Below, one piece after another: positions 19,810-27,401 of a stretch of 64,000 nucleotides of DNA. This stretch comes from Pedobacter sandarakinus (GTDB lineage: Bacteria > Bacteroidota > Bacteroidia > Sphingobacteriales > Sphingobacteriaceae). The position numbers and the translations under genes were made by a program. The stretch spans positions 62,001 to 126,000 of the forward strand of contig NZ_JAPIVG010000002.1 of assembly GCF_026240095.1 (NCBI RefSeq), in the 5' to 3' direction. The number at the start of each line of letters is the position of its first letter. Position 1 is the stretch's first letter. A model generated the notes under the pieces. The model made no database searches. It was not told the origin of the DNA and saw only the letters and a list, made by a program, of their open reading frames with translations.

Positions 19810-21294
19810 ATGTCTTATAAAGAAATTTCTAAACCATTTAATTCTATGCAATTTTGTACGCAATCAGCGTTATTAAAAAAACTGCTTCTTGTAGCATTCC
19901 TGATGTCTTACCTGGGTTTTTCAGCAGCGGGACAAGAGAAAAAAGGTCAAAAATCGATTAGCGAGGTCGATTATTCGAAAAAAATATTTAAGCCCAATGA
20001 TAGGGTGATGTTTTTGGGAAACAGTATTACACACGGAGGTAGATACCATAACTACATCTGGCTCTATTACATGACACGATTTCCAAACCTTCGTTTCACC
20101 ATTTTAAATGGTGGTGTTGGTGGAGATATTATTGCCAACATCAATAATAGATTGGAAGAAGATATCTTTTCAAAGAAACCAAACATTATTAATCTTTCTT
20201 TTGGAATGAATGATTCTGGCTATTTCCAATACATGATGGCAGACCCCGCAAAAGTTTCAGATAAATTGTTTTATCAATGTGACAGTGCTTTCAGGTTGGT
20301 TGAGGCAAAACTCAAAGCACACCCCGAAATTCAGAAAATCTTAATGTCGGGTTCTCCTTATGATTTGAATACGAAAATCATAAAGAATAATGTATTTCCC
20401 GCTAAACCAGCCACCTTCGAGCGGATTGTTAAGCTTCAGGAGAATGCGGCGAAAGCGAATAATTGGAATTACATAGATATTTATCACCCTATGGATTTGC
20501 TTAATAAGAAGTATCAGCAACGTGATACAAATTTTACGTTAAGCGGTAGTGGAGATCGAATTCACCCAGAATCTTATGGGCACCTGGTTTGGGCTTACCT
20601 TTACCTCAAAGATCAAGGACTGAAAGGCGTACCTGTGGCAGATTTCGCAGTAGATGCAAAAGGTAAGAAAGCACTTGCACAGGTTAATTGTACCATCAGC
20701 AATATTAAAGGAGATAAAAATAGCATTAGTTTCGATTATCTCGCCAAAGCTTTACCATTTCCAATAGATGAAACTAAACATAACGGAGATAAACAAACTG
20801 CTGCTTTTGCCTTAACACTCATTCCCTTTATGGAAGATTTGAATCAAGAAATTGTTAAAGTTAAGAATTTAAGCGCTGGTAAATATAACCTATTGATTGA
20901 TGGGCAAAGTGTTGGTAGTTTTAACTCAGAAGAACTTGTAAAGGGTGTAAACCTTGCAGCAATAAAAACTACACCACAATACCTACAGGCGATGGAAATT
21001 CTTAAGAAAAATGAGGAGCGAGGGGCTGCAGAACGCGAAACAAGAGACTACGCCGTGCAGGTTTATAATTTCGCCAGACCTAATGGTATAACAAATGATA
21101 ACAGTCCAGAATCATGGGCCAAAATGCGTGATTTGAAAAAAACAAATGGTTGGATTAACAATGACTTTTATGAAAAAGCAAGTGCACCAGCCTACAGAAA
21201 AGCCCTTCAAGATAAGATGGATAAACTAACAGACGAAATCTATTCGATGAATAAACCAGTTAAGCACCAGATTAAACTTGTGAAGAGTAATTAG
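19810..21294 (+). CDS. Secreted SGNH/GDSL-type esterase
   Basis: About 494 residues from ATG 19810. ATG 19846 (MQFCTQSALLKKLLLVAFL) gives a tidier signal peptide and a normal leader, while a TTG at 19789 lies inside the promoter and is rejected. SGNH blocks are visible: GNSITHGG (Ser), LNGGVGGDI (Gly), FGMNDSG (Asn) and DRIHPESYGH (Asp-His). The large C-terminal part beyond residue 280 is an added domain shared with the paralogue at 32254. It probably removes O-acetyl or similar esters from the glycan. It is a single-gene unit controlled by the locus operator and closed by a terminator at 21322. Confidence 0.85.
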   Translation: MSYKEISKPFNSMQFCTQSALLKKLLLVAFLMSYLGFSAAGQEKKGQKSISEVDYSKKIFKPNDRVMFLGNSITHGGRYHNYIWLYYMTRFPNLRFTILNGGVGGDIIANINNRLEEDIFSKKPNIINLSFGMNDSGYFQYMMADPAKVSDKLFYQCDSAFRLVEAKLKAHPEIQKILMSGSPYDLNTKIIKNNVFPAKPATFERIVKLQENAAKANNWNYIDIYHPMDLLNKKYQQRDTNFTLSGSGDRIHPESYGHLVWAYLYLKDQGLKGVPVADFAVDAKGKKALAQVNCTISNIKGDKNSISFDYLAKALPFPIDETKHNGDKQTAAFALTLIPFMEDLNQEIVKVKNLSAGKYNLLIDGQSVGSFNSEELVKGVNLAAIKTTPQYLQAMEILKKNEERGAAERETRDYAVQVYNFARPNGITNDNSPESWAKMRDLKKTNGWINNDFYEKASAPAYRKALQDKMDKLTDEIYSMNKPVKHQIKLVKSN

Positions 21295-21321
21295 GCGGTT
21301 TTAGCATGAGCCTAAACAAAT

Positions 21322-21360
21322 AGAGCCTGAATCATTGATAATGATCAGGCTCTTGTTTTG
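21322..21360. terminator. Terminator between convergent units
   Basis: A long stem, AGAGCCTGA (21322-21330) with TCAGGCTCT (21345-21353), is extended by TCATT/AATGA across one bulged A and followed by TGTTTTG. It lies between the stop of the SGNH gene (21294) and the stop of the convergent gene (21420), so it is likely to serve both. Confidence 0.75.
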
Positions 21361-21419
21361 TAGTGATATTTCAGCGTTAACATTTTATCAATCTGGAAAA
21401 GATTTTCGTTAACGCTACC

Positions 21420-22181
21420 TTACTTACTACCAATTGCTACCTTTATTTTCTCTTCTGCTAAAGGTTCCATAATTTTATAGCCCGCCAGGTTAGGGTGAAC
21501 GCCATCGCTAGCTAAATCTCCCTTCATGCCATGTTCCTCATTTACCATTTTGCTATAGTAGTCGATATACTGAAGCTTGTTTTTTATCGCATAAGCCTTC
21601 AATAAGCCATTAAGCTTGGTGATTGAATCCCTGGGATCTATCTTCAAATTCCACGGGAAGGCACGTGCTGGCAACACCGATGATAGAATTGTTTTAATGC
21701 CATGCGCTTTTGCCAACTCTGCCATCGAGAAGATATTTCCGGCAATTTCTGCCGTTGTTGATGGACCAGTATTCTCAGCGATGTCATTAATACCTGCTAA
21801 AATAACTACTACTGCTGGTTTCAATTCAATTACATCTTGCCTAAACCTTACTAACATTTGAGGTGTAGTTTGTCCTCCAATACCTCGATTTACGTAAGGT
21901 TTACCCTTGAAAAAATCAGCGTCGGTATTAATCCATCCCTCCGTGATTGAATTTCCAAGAAAGATGATACGCTTTTCAGATTTCGGTGCAGTTAGCTTGG
22001 CATTATCTCCTTTGTAACGGTTTTTCCACGCCCAGTCTTTGTGATATCTTTCTTCAAGCATTTTTTGAAAGTTTTCCCAATCTTTAGCCCTTTTTTGTTC
22101 GGGTGTTTCTTGCGCTTGAGCGCTTAAGGTTAGGCATAACAATAACGCACTACCAAATTTCAAACTATTCTTTAAAATCAT
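21420..22181 (-). CDS. Secreted SGNH/GDSL hydrolase (short type)
   Basis: 253 residues with a signal peptide ending LSAQAQE. Blocks: IIFLGNSITEGW (catalytic Ser), VNRGIGGQTT (oxyanion Gly), VVILAGINDIAENTG (Asn) and SDGVHPNLAGY (Asp and His). This is the compact platelet-activating-factor-acetylhydrolase-like form, unrelated in length to the two long SGNH proteins of this locus. It probably deacylates a sugar or an oligosaccharide in the periplasm. It follows the GH31 gene on the minus strand with 48 bases between, so both belong to the minus-strand unit read from the operator at 24410. Confidence 0.87.
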   Translation of the reverse strand: MILKNSLKFGSALLLCLTLSAQAQETPEQKRAKDWENFQKMLEERYHKDWAWKNRYKGDNAKLTAPKSEKRIIFLGNSITEGWINTDADFFKGKPYVNRGIGGQTTPQMLVRFRQDVIELKPAVVVILAGINDIAENTGPSTTAEIAGNIFSMAELAKAHGIKTILSSVLPARAFPWNLKIDPRDSITKLNGLLKAYAIKNKLQYIDYYSKMVNEEHGMKGDLASDGVHPNLAGYKIMEPLAEEKIKVAIGSK

Positions 22182-22229
22182 TTTAATTTAATTTATCTGC
22201 TAATTCTTAAATTTATAACTATACAAAAA

Positions 22230-24380
22230 TTAATCAATTTTCTGCCATGACTTTACGTTATACAGTGCTTTAACGTTTTTCCCTTCTCGCTTTGTAAAAC
22301 CTTTACCTTTAGCATATTCTAGGTGTAAAGCATCATAAATACCTTTTTCGTAGTTGAAAGTTAAACCATCGTCTTCAAATAAAATTGTTTTCCTTGGGTT
22401 GTCTCCATAAACTTTGCAATTAATTTCGAATGGAGTGCCAGGTTTAATAAATTCTACGGGTTTGGCAAGCGGGAGTATTGTACCCTCTTTAACAAACAGG
22501 GGTAAGTCGGTGTATCCGAATTTCACCTTATAAGTCTTTCCGCCTTCGTATTTCTTGTTAGTATTGAAATCAAACCAATTACCCTTTGGTAAGTATACAC
22601 TTCTTTCATCACTGCGCTCTGTTAGGGGCGCCGCTAAAAGGTCTTGCCCAATCATGTACTGGTCAGAGATGCCATAGGTCTCCTTATCATTAGGATAGTC
22701 TACCACAAGTGCCCTGAACGGCGGTATACCATTTAGATGATATGCGGAAAAAGCGGTATACAAGTAGGGGATTAAACTCATTCTAAAATTAAGTAGCGTT
22801 CTAATATCATCTTCAACTTGCTTGGCATTGCTCATCAGCTCACCGTTGTTGTTCTTAGCTTTATCAATCTGCAACCATGGTGGATTTTGCAAATACCAAG
22901 CGTTGTATAAGGTTTGTGCAGACAATACCGCTGTCTGACTTCTTCTCATTAAATCTGCTACAGACCCAGACTCTCTTACCTCAGGCGACCAGATTAGTCC
23001 AGCAAATCCAGAATTGGCAATCATATCAATATAATCTTTATGCCCATATATATCGCTATAAATTGCAGCAGGGTAGGAGGAGGCAAACGCGTTCGATGAC
23101 CTAACATCGAGCAGTGTTCGTTTATTGGCTGTTCTGTAAATTCCTAAAATACTCTTTTGATAGAGTACCCCAAATAGCTGGTGCATTTGCTCTCCATCTA
23201 TACCAGATGGGAAACGACTATGCTCAGGAAAACTCCAGGTAGCACTTCCATAACTTAGGTTTGAGTTGTCGCACTCATCAAGTTTAAAACCAGCAATTCC
23301 GTTATCAACAAACACACGCTTGTGATAGTCTGCAAACAATCCACTAGTATTTTTATCAGCGAAATCAGGGACTAAACCATTCCATACAAGGTAGTTACCC
23401 GCACGGTTCTTTAAAGTTGGGTAAAGCGGCGAACTTGGATTTACGAATGCGTGTTCCCACAAATTTAATCTAAAACCTTTATTTGCTAAACTATCGATCA
23501 ATAGGTTGGGAGATGGGAAATATTTTTCATTCCATACGTAAGAACAAGAATAAGCTGTAGTTTGCCATTTTGGCTCTAAACCAATAACATCGCAAGGGAT
23601 GTGGTTCTGTCTGAAGTAATCAGCGAGCTTTCCGACTTGGCTTTGATTAAAATTTGCATCCATCCGATATTTGACCCCTAGCGACCATATTGGTGGCAAT
23701 GCGCCTCCTCCCGAGAAAAGGTTATAACGTTGCAATGCGGTAAGCATATCCGGACCTTCAAATATAAACACTTCTACGCCTTTAGCTCCCGGAACATCAG
23801 CTACAACATATCCTGATGCGGGTTGGCGGTTTTGGTAGAGTCCTTCTACAGAATTTGAGCCCCCAAAATTTGACGATTTAGAATTGATATCTCCTTTTAG
23901 CGGATTGGTTGTGCCGCAATAGAAAGTCGTATATCTTGAAGTATTAACCAATATGCCATATCCTTTTGTAGACACATAAAAAGTTGATGGGGCATGCGTG
24001 TATCCAAGATCGTTGGATGGGTTATCATTCACAATTGGTTTTTTACGCAAGCCTTTTTGTTTGAATGAACCAATCTGGAGACCAAAACCATAGAGTTCCT
24101 CATCGTCTGCCAAGGGTATTTCTACAATTGTTCCGCGGTCATTAACGGTTATACGTATATCTGCAAGTGAAAAAGGAATTTTACCTTTTGGAAGTTTTTC
24201 AATAGCAGCTGTTTGCGGTTTCGCATCGCAAAAAGCATAAGGGGTAAAAGGATCTAGCTGCCCGTAAGAAGCCGTGCTAACGCCCGCCGTTATCGTAACA
24301 TACTGTACAGGCTTATTGGTTTGCGCATTAGCAGACTGAATAAACAGCAGTAGGATAATACAAAAAAAAGAGTTTCTCAT
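22230..24380 (-). CDS. Secreted GH31-family glycoside hydrolase
   Basis: 716 residues with a signal peptide ending QSANAQ. It has the N-terminal beta-sandwich (ELYGFGLQIGSF), a TIM barrel with the nucleophile region GFKLDECDNS, and C-terminal beta domains (PLFVKEGTILPLAKP, FEDDGLTFNYEKG). Family 31 exo-enzymes include alpha-glucosidases, alpha-xylosidases and alpha-galactosidases; the KLDECDN variant of the usual KxDxxE segment hints at a less common specificity. It is the first gene of a minus-strand unit with a short SGNH hydrolase. The unit is transcribed divergently from the isomerase unit, and each promoter has its own operator. Confidence 0.88.
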   Translation of the reverse strand: MRNSFFCIILLLFIQSANAQTNKPVQYVTITAGVSTASYGQLDPFTPYAFCDAKPQTAAIEKLPKGKIPFSLADIRITVNDRGTIVEIPLADDEELYGFGLQIGSFKQKGLRKKPIVNDNPSNDLGYTHAPSTFYVSTKGYGILVNTSRYTTFYCGTTNPLKGDINSKSSNFGGSNSVEGLYQNRQPASGYVVADVPGAKGVEVFIFEGPDMLTALQRYNLFSGGGALPPIWSLGVKYRMDANFNQSQVGKLADYFRQNHIPCDVIGLEPKWQTTAYSCSYVWNEKYFPSPNLLIDSLANKGFRLNLWEHAFVNPSSPLYPTLKNRAGNYLVWNGLVPDFADKNTSGLFADYHKRVFVDNGIAGFKLDECDNSNLSYGSATWSFPEHSRFPSGIDGEQMHQLFGVLYQKSILGIYRTANKRTLLDVRSSNAFASSYPAAIYSDIYGHKDYIDMIANSGFAGLIWSPEVRESGSVADLMRRSQTAVLSAQTLYNAWYLQNPPWLQIDKAKNNNGELMSNAKQVEDDIRTLLNFRMSLIPYLYTAFSAYHLNGIPPFRALVVDYPNDKETYGISDQYMIGQDLLAAPLTERSDERSVYLPKGNWFDFNTNKKYEGGKTYKVKFGYTDLPLFVKEGTILPLAKPVEFIKPGTPFEINCKVYGDNPRKTILFEDDGLTFNYEKGIYDALHLEYAKGKGFTKREGKNVKALYNVKSWQKID

Positions 24381-24409
24381 AATAAAATGGTTTCACGAAG
24401 TTGTCAAAA

Positions 24410-24426
24410 TAAATCGTTTTAGCAAA
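24410..24426 (-). promoter_or_regulatory. Locus operator, unit B (GH31 side)
   Basis: On the minus strand it reads TTTGCTAAAACGATTTA, an exact match to the consensus. A degenerate -7 element CAACTTCG follows 23 bases after the TTTG, ending about 20 bases before the GH31 start codon at 24380. Confidence 0.7.
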
Positions 24427-24545
24427 TTATTTCTTTAAATTTTCGATTTCTTTTTATAAAAACACTCTAAGAGATCTTATAAGATGCACTTTCGTAAACT
24501 AAAAATGATGAATGAAGGATTCAGGTGTGAAAAAAAAATCGGATT

Positions 24546-24562
24546 TTTGCTAAAACGATTTA
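24546..24562 (+). promoter_or_regulatory. Locus operator, unit C (isomerase side)
   Basis: TTTGCTAAAACGATTTA, an exact consensus copy, 112 bases upstream of the isomerase start. Possible -7 elements downstream are TATATTGG (24572-24579) or TTAGTTTG (24596-24603); neither is perfect. It is paired with the divergent site at 24410. Confidence 0.7.
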
Positions 24563-24673
24563 TAAAATTTATATATTGGCCATATAAATAACCAATTAGT
24601 TTGTATCTTTTATAATGCTGAAAACCAAAACTACTTATTATCAAACCGTTTATAAGTAGCTAACCAAATTATT

Positions 24674-25591
24674 ATGAGTAATAACAGACGGGAATTCCTA
24701 AAAAATTTGTCTACCCTTTCAATTGCCAGTGGGACAAGCATGCTGTTTCCAAAGTCCGTGTTAGGTTTTGATAAGGCGCCGTTGTTTCAGATTTCACTTG
24801 CTCAATGGTCTCTTCAGGCATCGTTATTTAAAGGTATCTTAACAAATTTAGATTTTCCTGCCAAAGCGAAACGAGAATTTGATATCGACATTGTCGAATA
24901 TGTAAGCATCTTCTTCAAAAAGCAAGAAACCAACAAAAATTACCTATCTGAGCTAAAAATGCGAACTGATGATCTTGGGGTTAGAAATCATCTAATCATG
25001 GTTGATGGTGAAGGAGATTTAGGCGATCTCAGCGAGGAAAAACGTAACGCTGCTGTAGTAAATCATTATAAGTGGGTAGATGCCGCAAAGTATTTAGGCT
25101 GTGATAAAATCAGGGTGAACGCAAGCGGAAATGGTCCTATCAACGAAGTACAGGATGCAGTAGTAAAGGGATTGAGTTCGCTAACAAAGTATGCTAAAGC
25201 ACAAGGTATTTCGATTATTGTAGAAAACCATGGAGGGTACTCATCGAACGGCGCCTGGATTGCTAATGTGATGAAAAGGGTAGACGATAACTATTGTGGA
25301 ACGCTGCCAGATTTTGGCAATTTTAAAATTAGCGATACGGAAACTTACGATCTGTACAAAGGAGTAGCCGAAATGCTGCCCTATGCAAAAGGGATAAGTG
25401 CGAAAACATTTAATTTCGATAGCGGGGGTTACGAGCCTAACATTGATTATGTGCGATTGTTTAAAATGATAAAGAAATCGGGATTTAGAGGTATAGTAGG
25501 TATCGAATGGGAAGGAAATTCTAAAAGTGAGCACGACGGAATTTTGGCAACAAAGTTATTATTGGAAAAGGTAAAGCAAAGCCTTAGTTAA
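24674..25591 (+). CDS. Tat-exported xylose-isomerase-like TIM barrel (sugar isomerase/epimerase)
   Basis: 305 residues. The N-terminus MSNNRREFLKNLSTLSIASG is a twin-arginine-type signal (NRREFLK), so the folded protein is probably exported. The rest is an AP-endonuclease-2/xylose-isomerase-like barrel with likely metal ligands in the segments DIVEYVSIF, IIVENHGGYSS and TLPDFGNFK and the terminal GFRGIVGIEWEG. Family members isomerise, epimerise or dehydrate sugars and inositols, or act on 3-keto sugars. The exact reaction is unknown. First gene of a two-gene unit; the next gene starts 8 bases after its stop. Confidence 0.8.
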   Translation: MSNNRREFLKNLSTLSIASGTSMLFPKSVLGFDKAPLFQISLAQWSLQASLFKGILTNLDFPAKAKREFDIDIVEYVSIFFKKQETNKNYLSELKMRTDDLGVRNHLIMVDGEGDLGDLSEEKRNAAVVNHYKWVDAAKYLGCDKIRVNASGNGPINEVQDAVVKGLSSLTKYAKAQGISIIVENHGGYSSNGAWIANVMKRVDDNYCGTLPDFGNFKISDTETYDLYKGVAEMLPYAKGISAKTFNFDSGGYEPNIDYVRLFKMIKKSGFRGIVGIEWEGNSKSEHDGILATKLLLEKVKQSLS

Positions 25592-25599
25592 ATTATCAT

Positions 25600-26409
25600 A
25601 TGGATTTTATACTACACACTTTCATCAAAATACTTAGTTTTTCGGTTATCAGATATTTTCTTATTGCCGGAGCATTTTTTCTGTTTTTCTATAAATTTTT
25701 TCCTAAGTCTTTCGCTAGTAATAAAATTCAAGCAAACCATGCAAAAAGTTCAACCATTTTAAATGAGGTAGTGAACTCACTTTTTACTACCATAGTACTC
25801 TCTACAATCGGATTGTTGATATTTCATACAGATTTTAAAAGTCAAACACTGATCTACACCGATATTCGCTTCCATTCAAAATTATGGTTTTTTATGAGTG
25901 TGCTGCTGGCTTTAGTCATTCATGATACTTATTTCTATTGGATGCATTATCTGCTCCATCATCCGAAGATTTTCAAGTACACTCATCTGGAACATCATAA
26001 ATCAAACAATCCATCGCCATTTGCTTCCTATTCATTTCACATTATTGAAGCTTTCTTCGAGGGTGCTGTCCTTCTTTTGATTGTGCTCCTTATTCCCATT
26101 CATCCATTTGCCATCATACTTTTTGTTTTGATTGGTTTCGTAATTAACGTCTATGGGCATCTTGGACATGAAATTGCCCCTTTGTGGTTAAGGCATACCT
26201 GGCTATTTCAAATATTTAATACATCGGTATATCACAATCTTCATCATAGTAAGTTTAAGGGCAATTATGGTTTGTATTTTAGATTTTGGGATCGAATAAT
26301 GGGCACTGAACACCCTGGTTATATTCAGCTTTATGACAAAATCCAATTGCAGCGGGAACAGAACAAAATGGCAAATAGTTTAAGGAAGCAACAGTCTAAA
26401 ATATCTTAG
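25600..26409 (+). CDS. Sterol desaturase / fatty acid hydroxylase superfamily membrane protein
   Basis: 269 residues with several hydrophobic helices (about 8-30, 60-80, 95-115, 155-190). It carries the histidine boxes of the membrane di-iron superfamily: HDTYFYWMHYLLHH, HLEHHKSNNPSPF, and HNLHHSKFKGNYG near the end. Such enzymes hydroxylate or desaturate lipids, using oxygen and a di-iron centre in the membrane. Finding one 8 bases behind a sugar isomerase and inside a glycan locus is unusual; a lipid-linked role or a chance inclusion are both possible. The C-terminal tail (QLQREQNKMANSLRKQQSK) is charged and probably cytoplasmic. Confidence 0.85.
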   Translation: MDFILHTFIKILSFSVIRYFLIAGAFFLFFYKFFPKSFASNKIQANHAKSSTILNEVVNSLFTTIVLSTIGLLIFHTDFKSQTLIYTDIRFHSKLWFFMSVLLALVIHDTYFYWMHYLLHHPKIFKYTHLEHHKSNNPSPFASYSFHIIEAFFEGAVLLLIVLLIPIHPFAIILFVLIGFVINVYGHLGHEIAPLWLRHTWLFQIFNTSVYHNLHHSKFKGNYGLYFRFWDRIMGTEHPGYIQLYDKIQLQREQNKMANSLRKQQSKIS

Positions 26410-26419
26410 CTGAAAAATT

Positions 26420-26461
26420 TTTGTTTTTAAGTTTAAATATTATCTTTGCTAAAACGATTTA
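26420..26461 (+). promoter_or_regulatory. Promoter with locus operator over the start site, unit D
   Basis: TTTG (26420-26423) and a perfect TATCTTTG (26441-26448), 21 bases apart, form a good promoter. The operator TTTGCTAAAACGATTTA (26445-26461) overlaps the -7 element and covers the expected start near 26455. Here the operator is downstream of its usual position in the spacer, still consistent with repression. Confidence 0.75.
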
Positions 26462-26495
26462 AAATCTTCAGTAAAATCTAATCAAATAAACCGGA

Positions 26496-27395
26496 ATGCA
26501 TATTAGGGAGAATAAGGTCGCTCAAATAGTGGGGGTGGATGTTGGCGGATCGCACATTACCGCTGCAAAAGTTAGCAACGATCAGATTGTTCAAGATTCA
26601 TATTTCGAAAGGAAGCTAGATTCTGGTGCAGATGCCGAGACAATTTTAGCTACCTGGTTGGAAACAATCAGAAAAGCGATTGGCGATCCGGAGCAGTACG
26701 ATACATCCATTGCTGTGGCAATGCCAGGTCCTTTTGACTACGAAAATGGTATAAGCCTAATTAAGGGGATGCAAAAATATGAATCCTTATACGGTCTGAA
26801 TATAAGATCCATTTTCTCAGAACAGTTAAATATCCGCCCTGAGAATATACAATTCTTTAATGATGCCAAATGTTTCGTACAAGGGGAAGCCACTAGCGGT
26901 GCAGCAAAAGGTTTTAGAAAAGTAATAGGCATCACTTTGGGTACTGGTGTGGGATCGGCCGTTTGCACTGATATGCATGCTGTAGACGTCAATCGGGGAT
27001 CGAGCCCTTTTCTCGATGGAATTGTTGAAGAATACCTTTCTACTCGCTGGTTTATCGAGCGATATTTTCAACTTACAGGCAATCAAATAGATAATGTGCA
27101 ATCTCTCTTTAATGGTAACATCATTACAAAAGCAAGAGAGCAGATCTTTGATGAGTTTACCAACAATTTAAGTGATTTTCTACAGGACTTTGTTCAAGCG
27201 GAACTACCAGATGCAATAGTTATTGGAGGTGGAATAACCAACGCTGCTACAGAATTTTTGCCTCGTGTTGAAACCAAACTGCATGCATCATTTCCTCAAC
27301 TAGTAGTCAGAAAAACAAAACTTTGGGATAATGCCTCTCTCATCGGAGCCAGTTCCGCCTTAACAATCACACAATTAAATATCCTGTCAGCCTAA
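26496..27395 (+). CDS. ROK-family sugar kinase
   Basis: 299 residues, no signal peptide, cytoplasmic. The phosphate-binding motifs are GVDVGGSHITAAKV (residues 13-26) and GITLGTGVGSAV. The catalytic Asp is in FFNDAKCFVQGEATSG. The usual ROK zinc-binding segment (ExGH and CxCGxxGCxE) is absent; the region reads NRGSSPFLDGIVEEYLS instead. No helix-turn-helix is present, so it is a kinase and not the ROK type of repressor. In this context it probably phosphorylates the released monosaccharide, most plausibly mannose, feeding glycolysis. First gene of a unit with a TonB receptor and a GH38-like protein. Confidence 0.85.
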   Translation: MHIRENKVAQIVGVDVGGSHITAAKVSNDQIVQDSYFERKLDSGADAETILATWLETIRKAIGDPEQYDTSIAVAMPGPFDYENGISLIKGMQKYESLYGLNIRSIFSEQLNIRPENIQFFNDAKCFVQGEATSGAAKGFRKVIGITLGTGVGSAVCTDMHAVDVNRGSSPFLDGIVEEYLSTRWFIERYFQLTGNQIDNVQSLFNGNIITKAREQIFDEFTNNLSDFLQDFVQAELPDAIVIGGGITNAATEFLPRVETKLHASFPQLVVRKTKLWDNASLIGASSALTITQLNILSA

Positions 27396-27401
27396 CTAGA
27401 A

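Noticed and set aside
26496..27395. ROK protein as the repressor of the operator
   Set aside because: It has no N-terminal helix-turn-helix domain. It begins directly with the nucleotide-binding fold, so it is a kinase.
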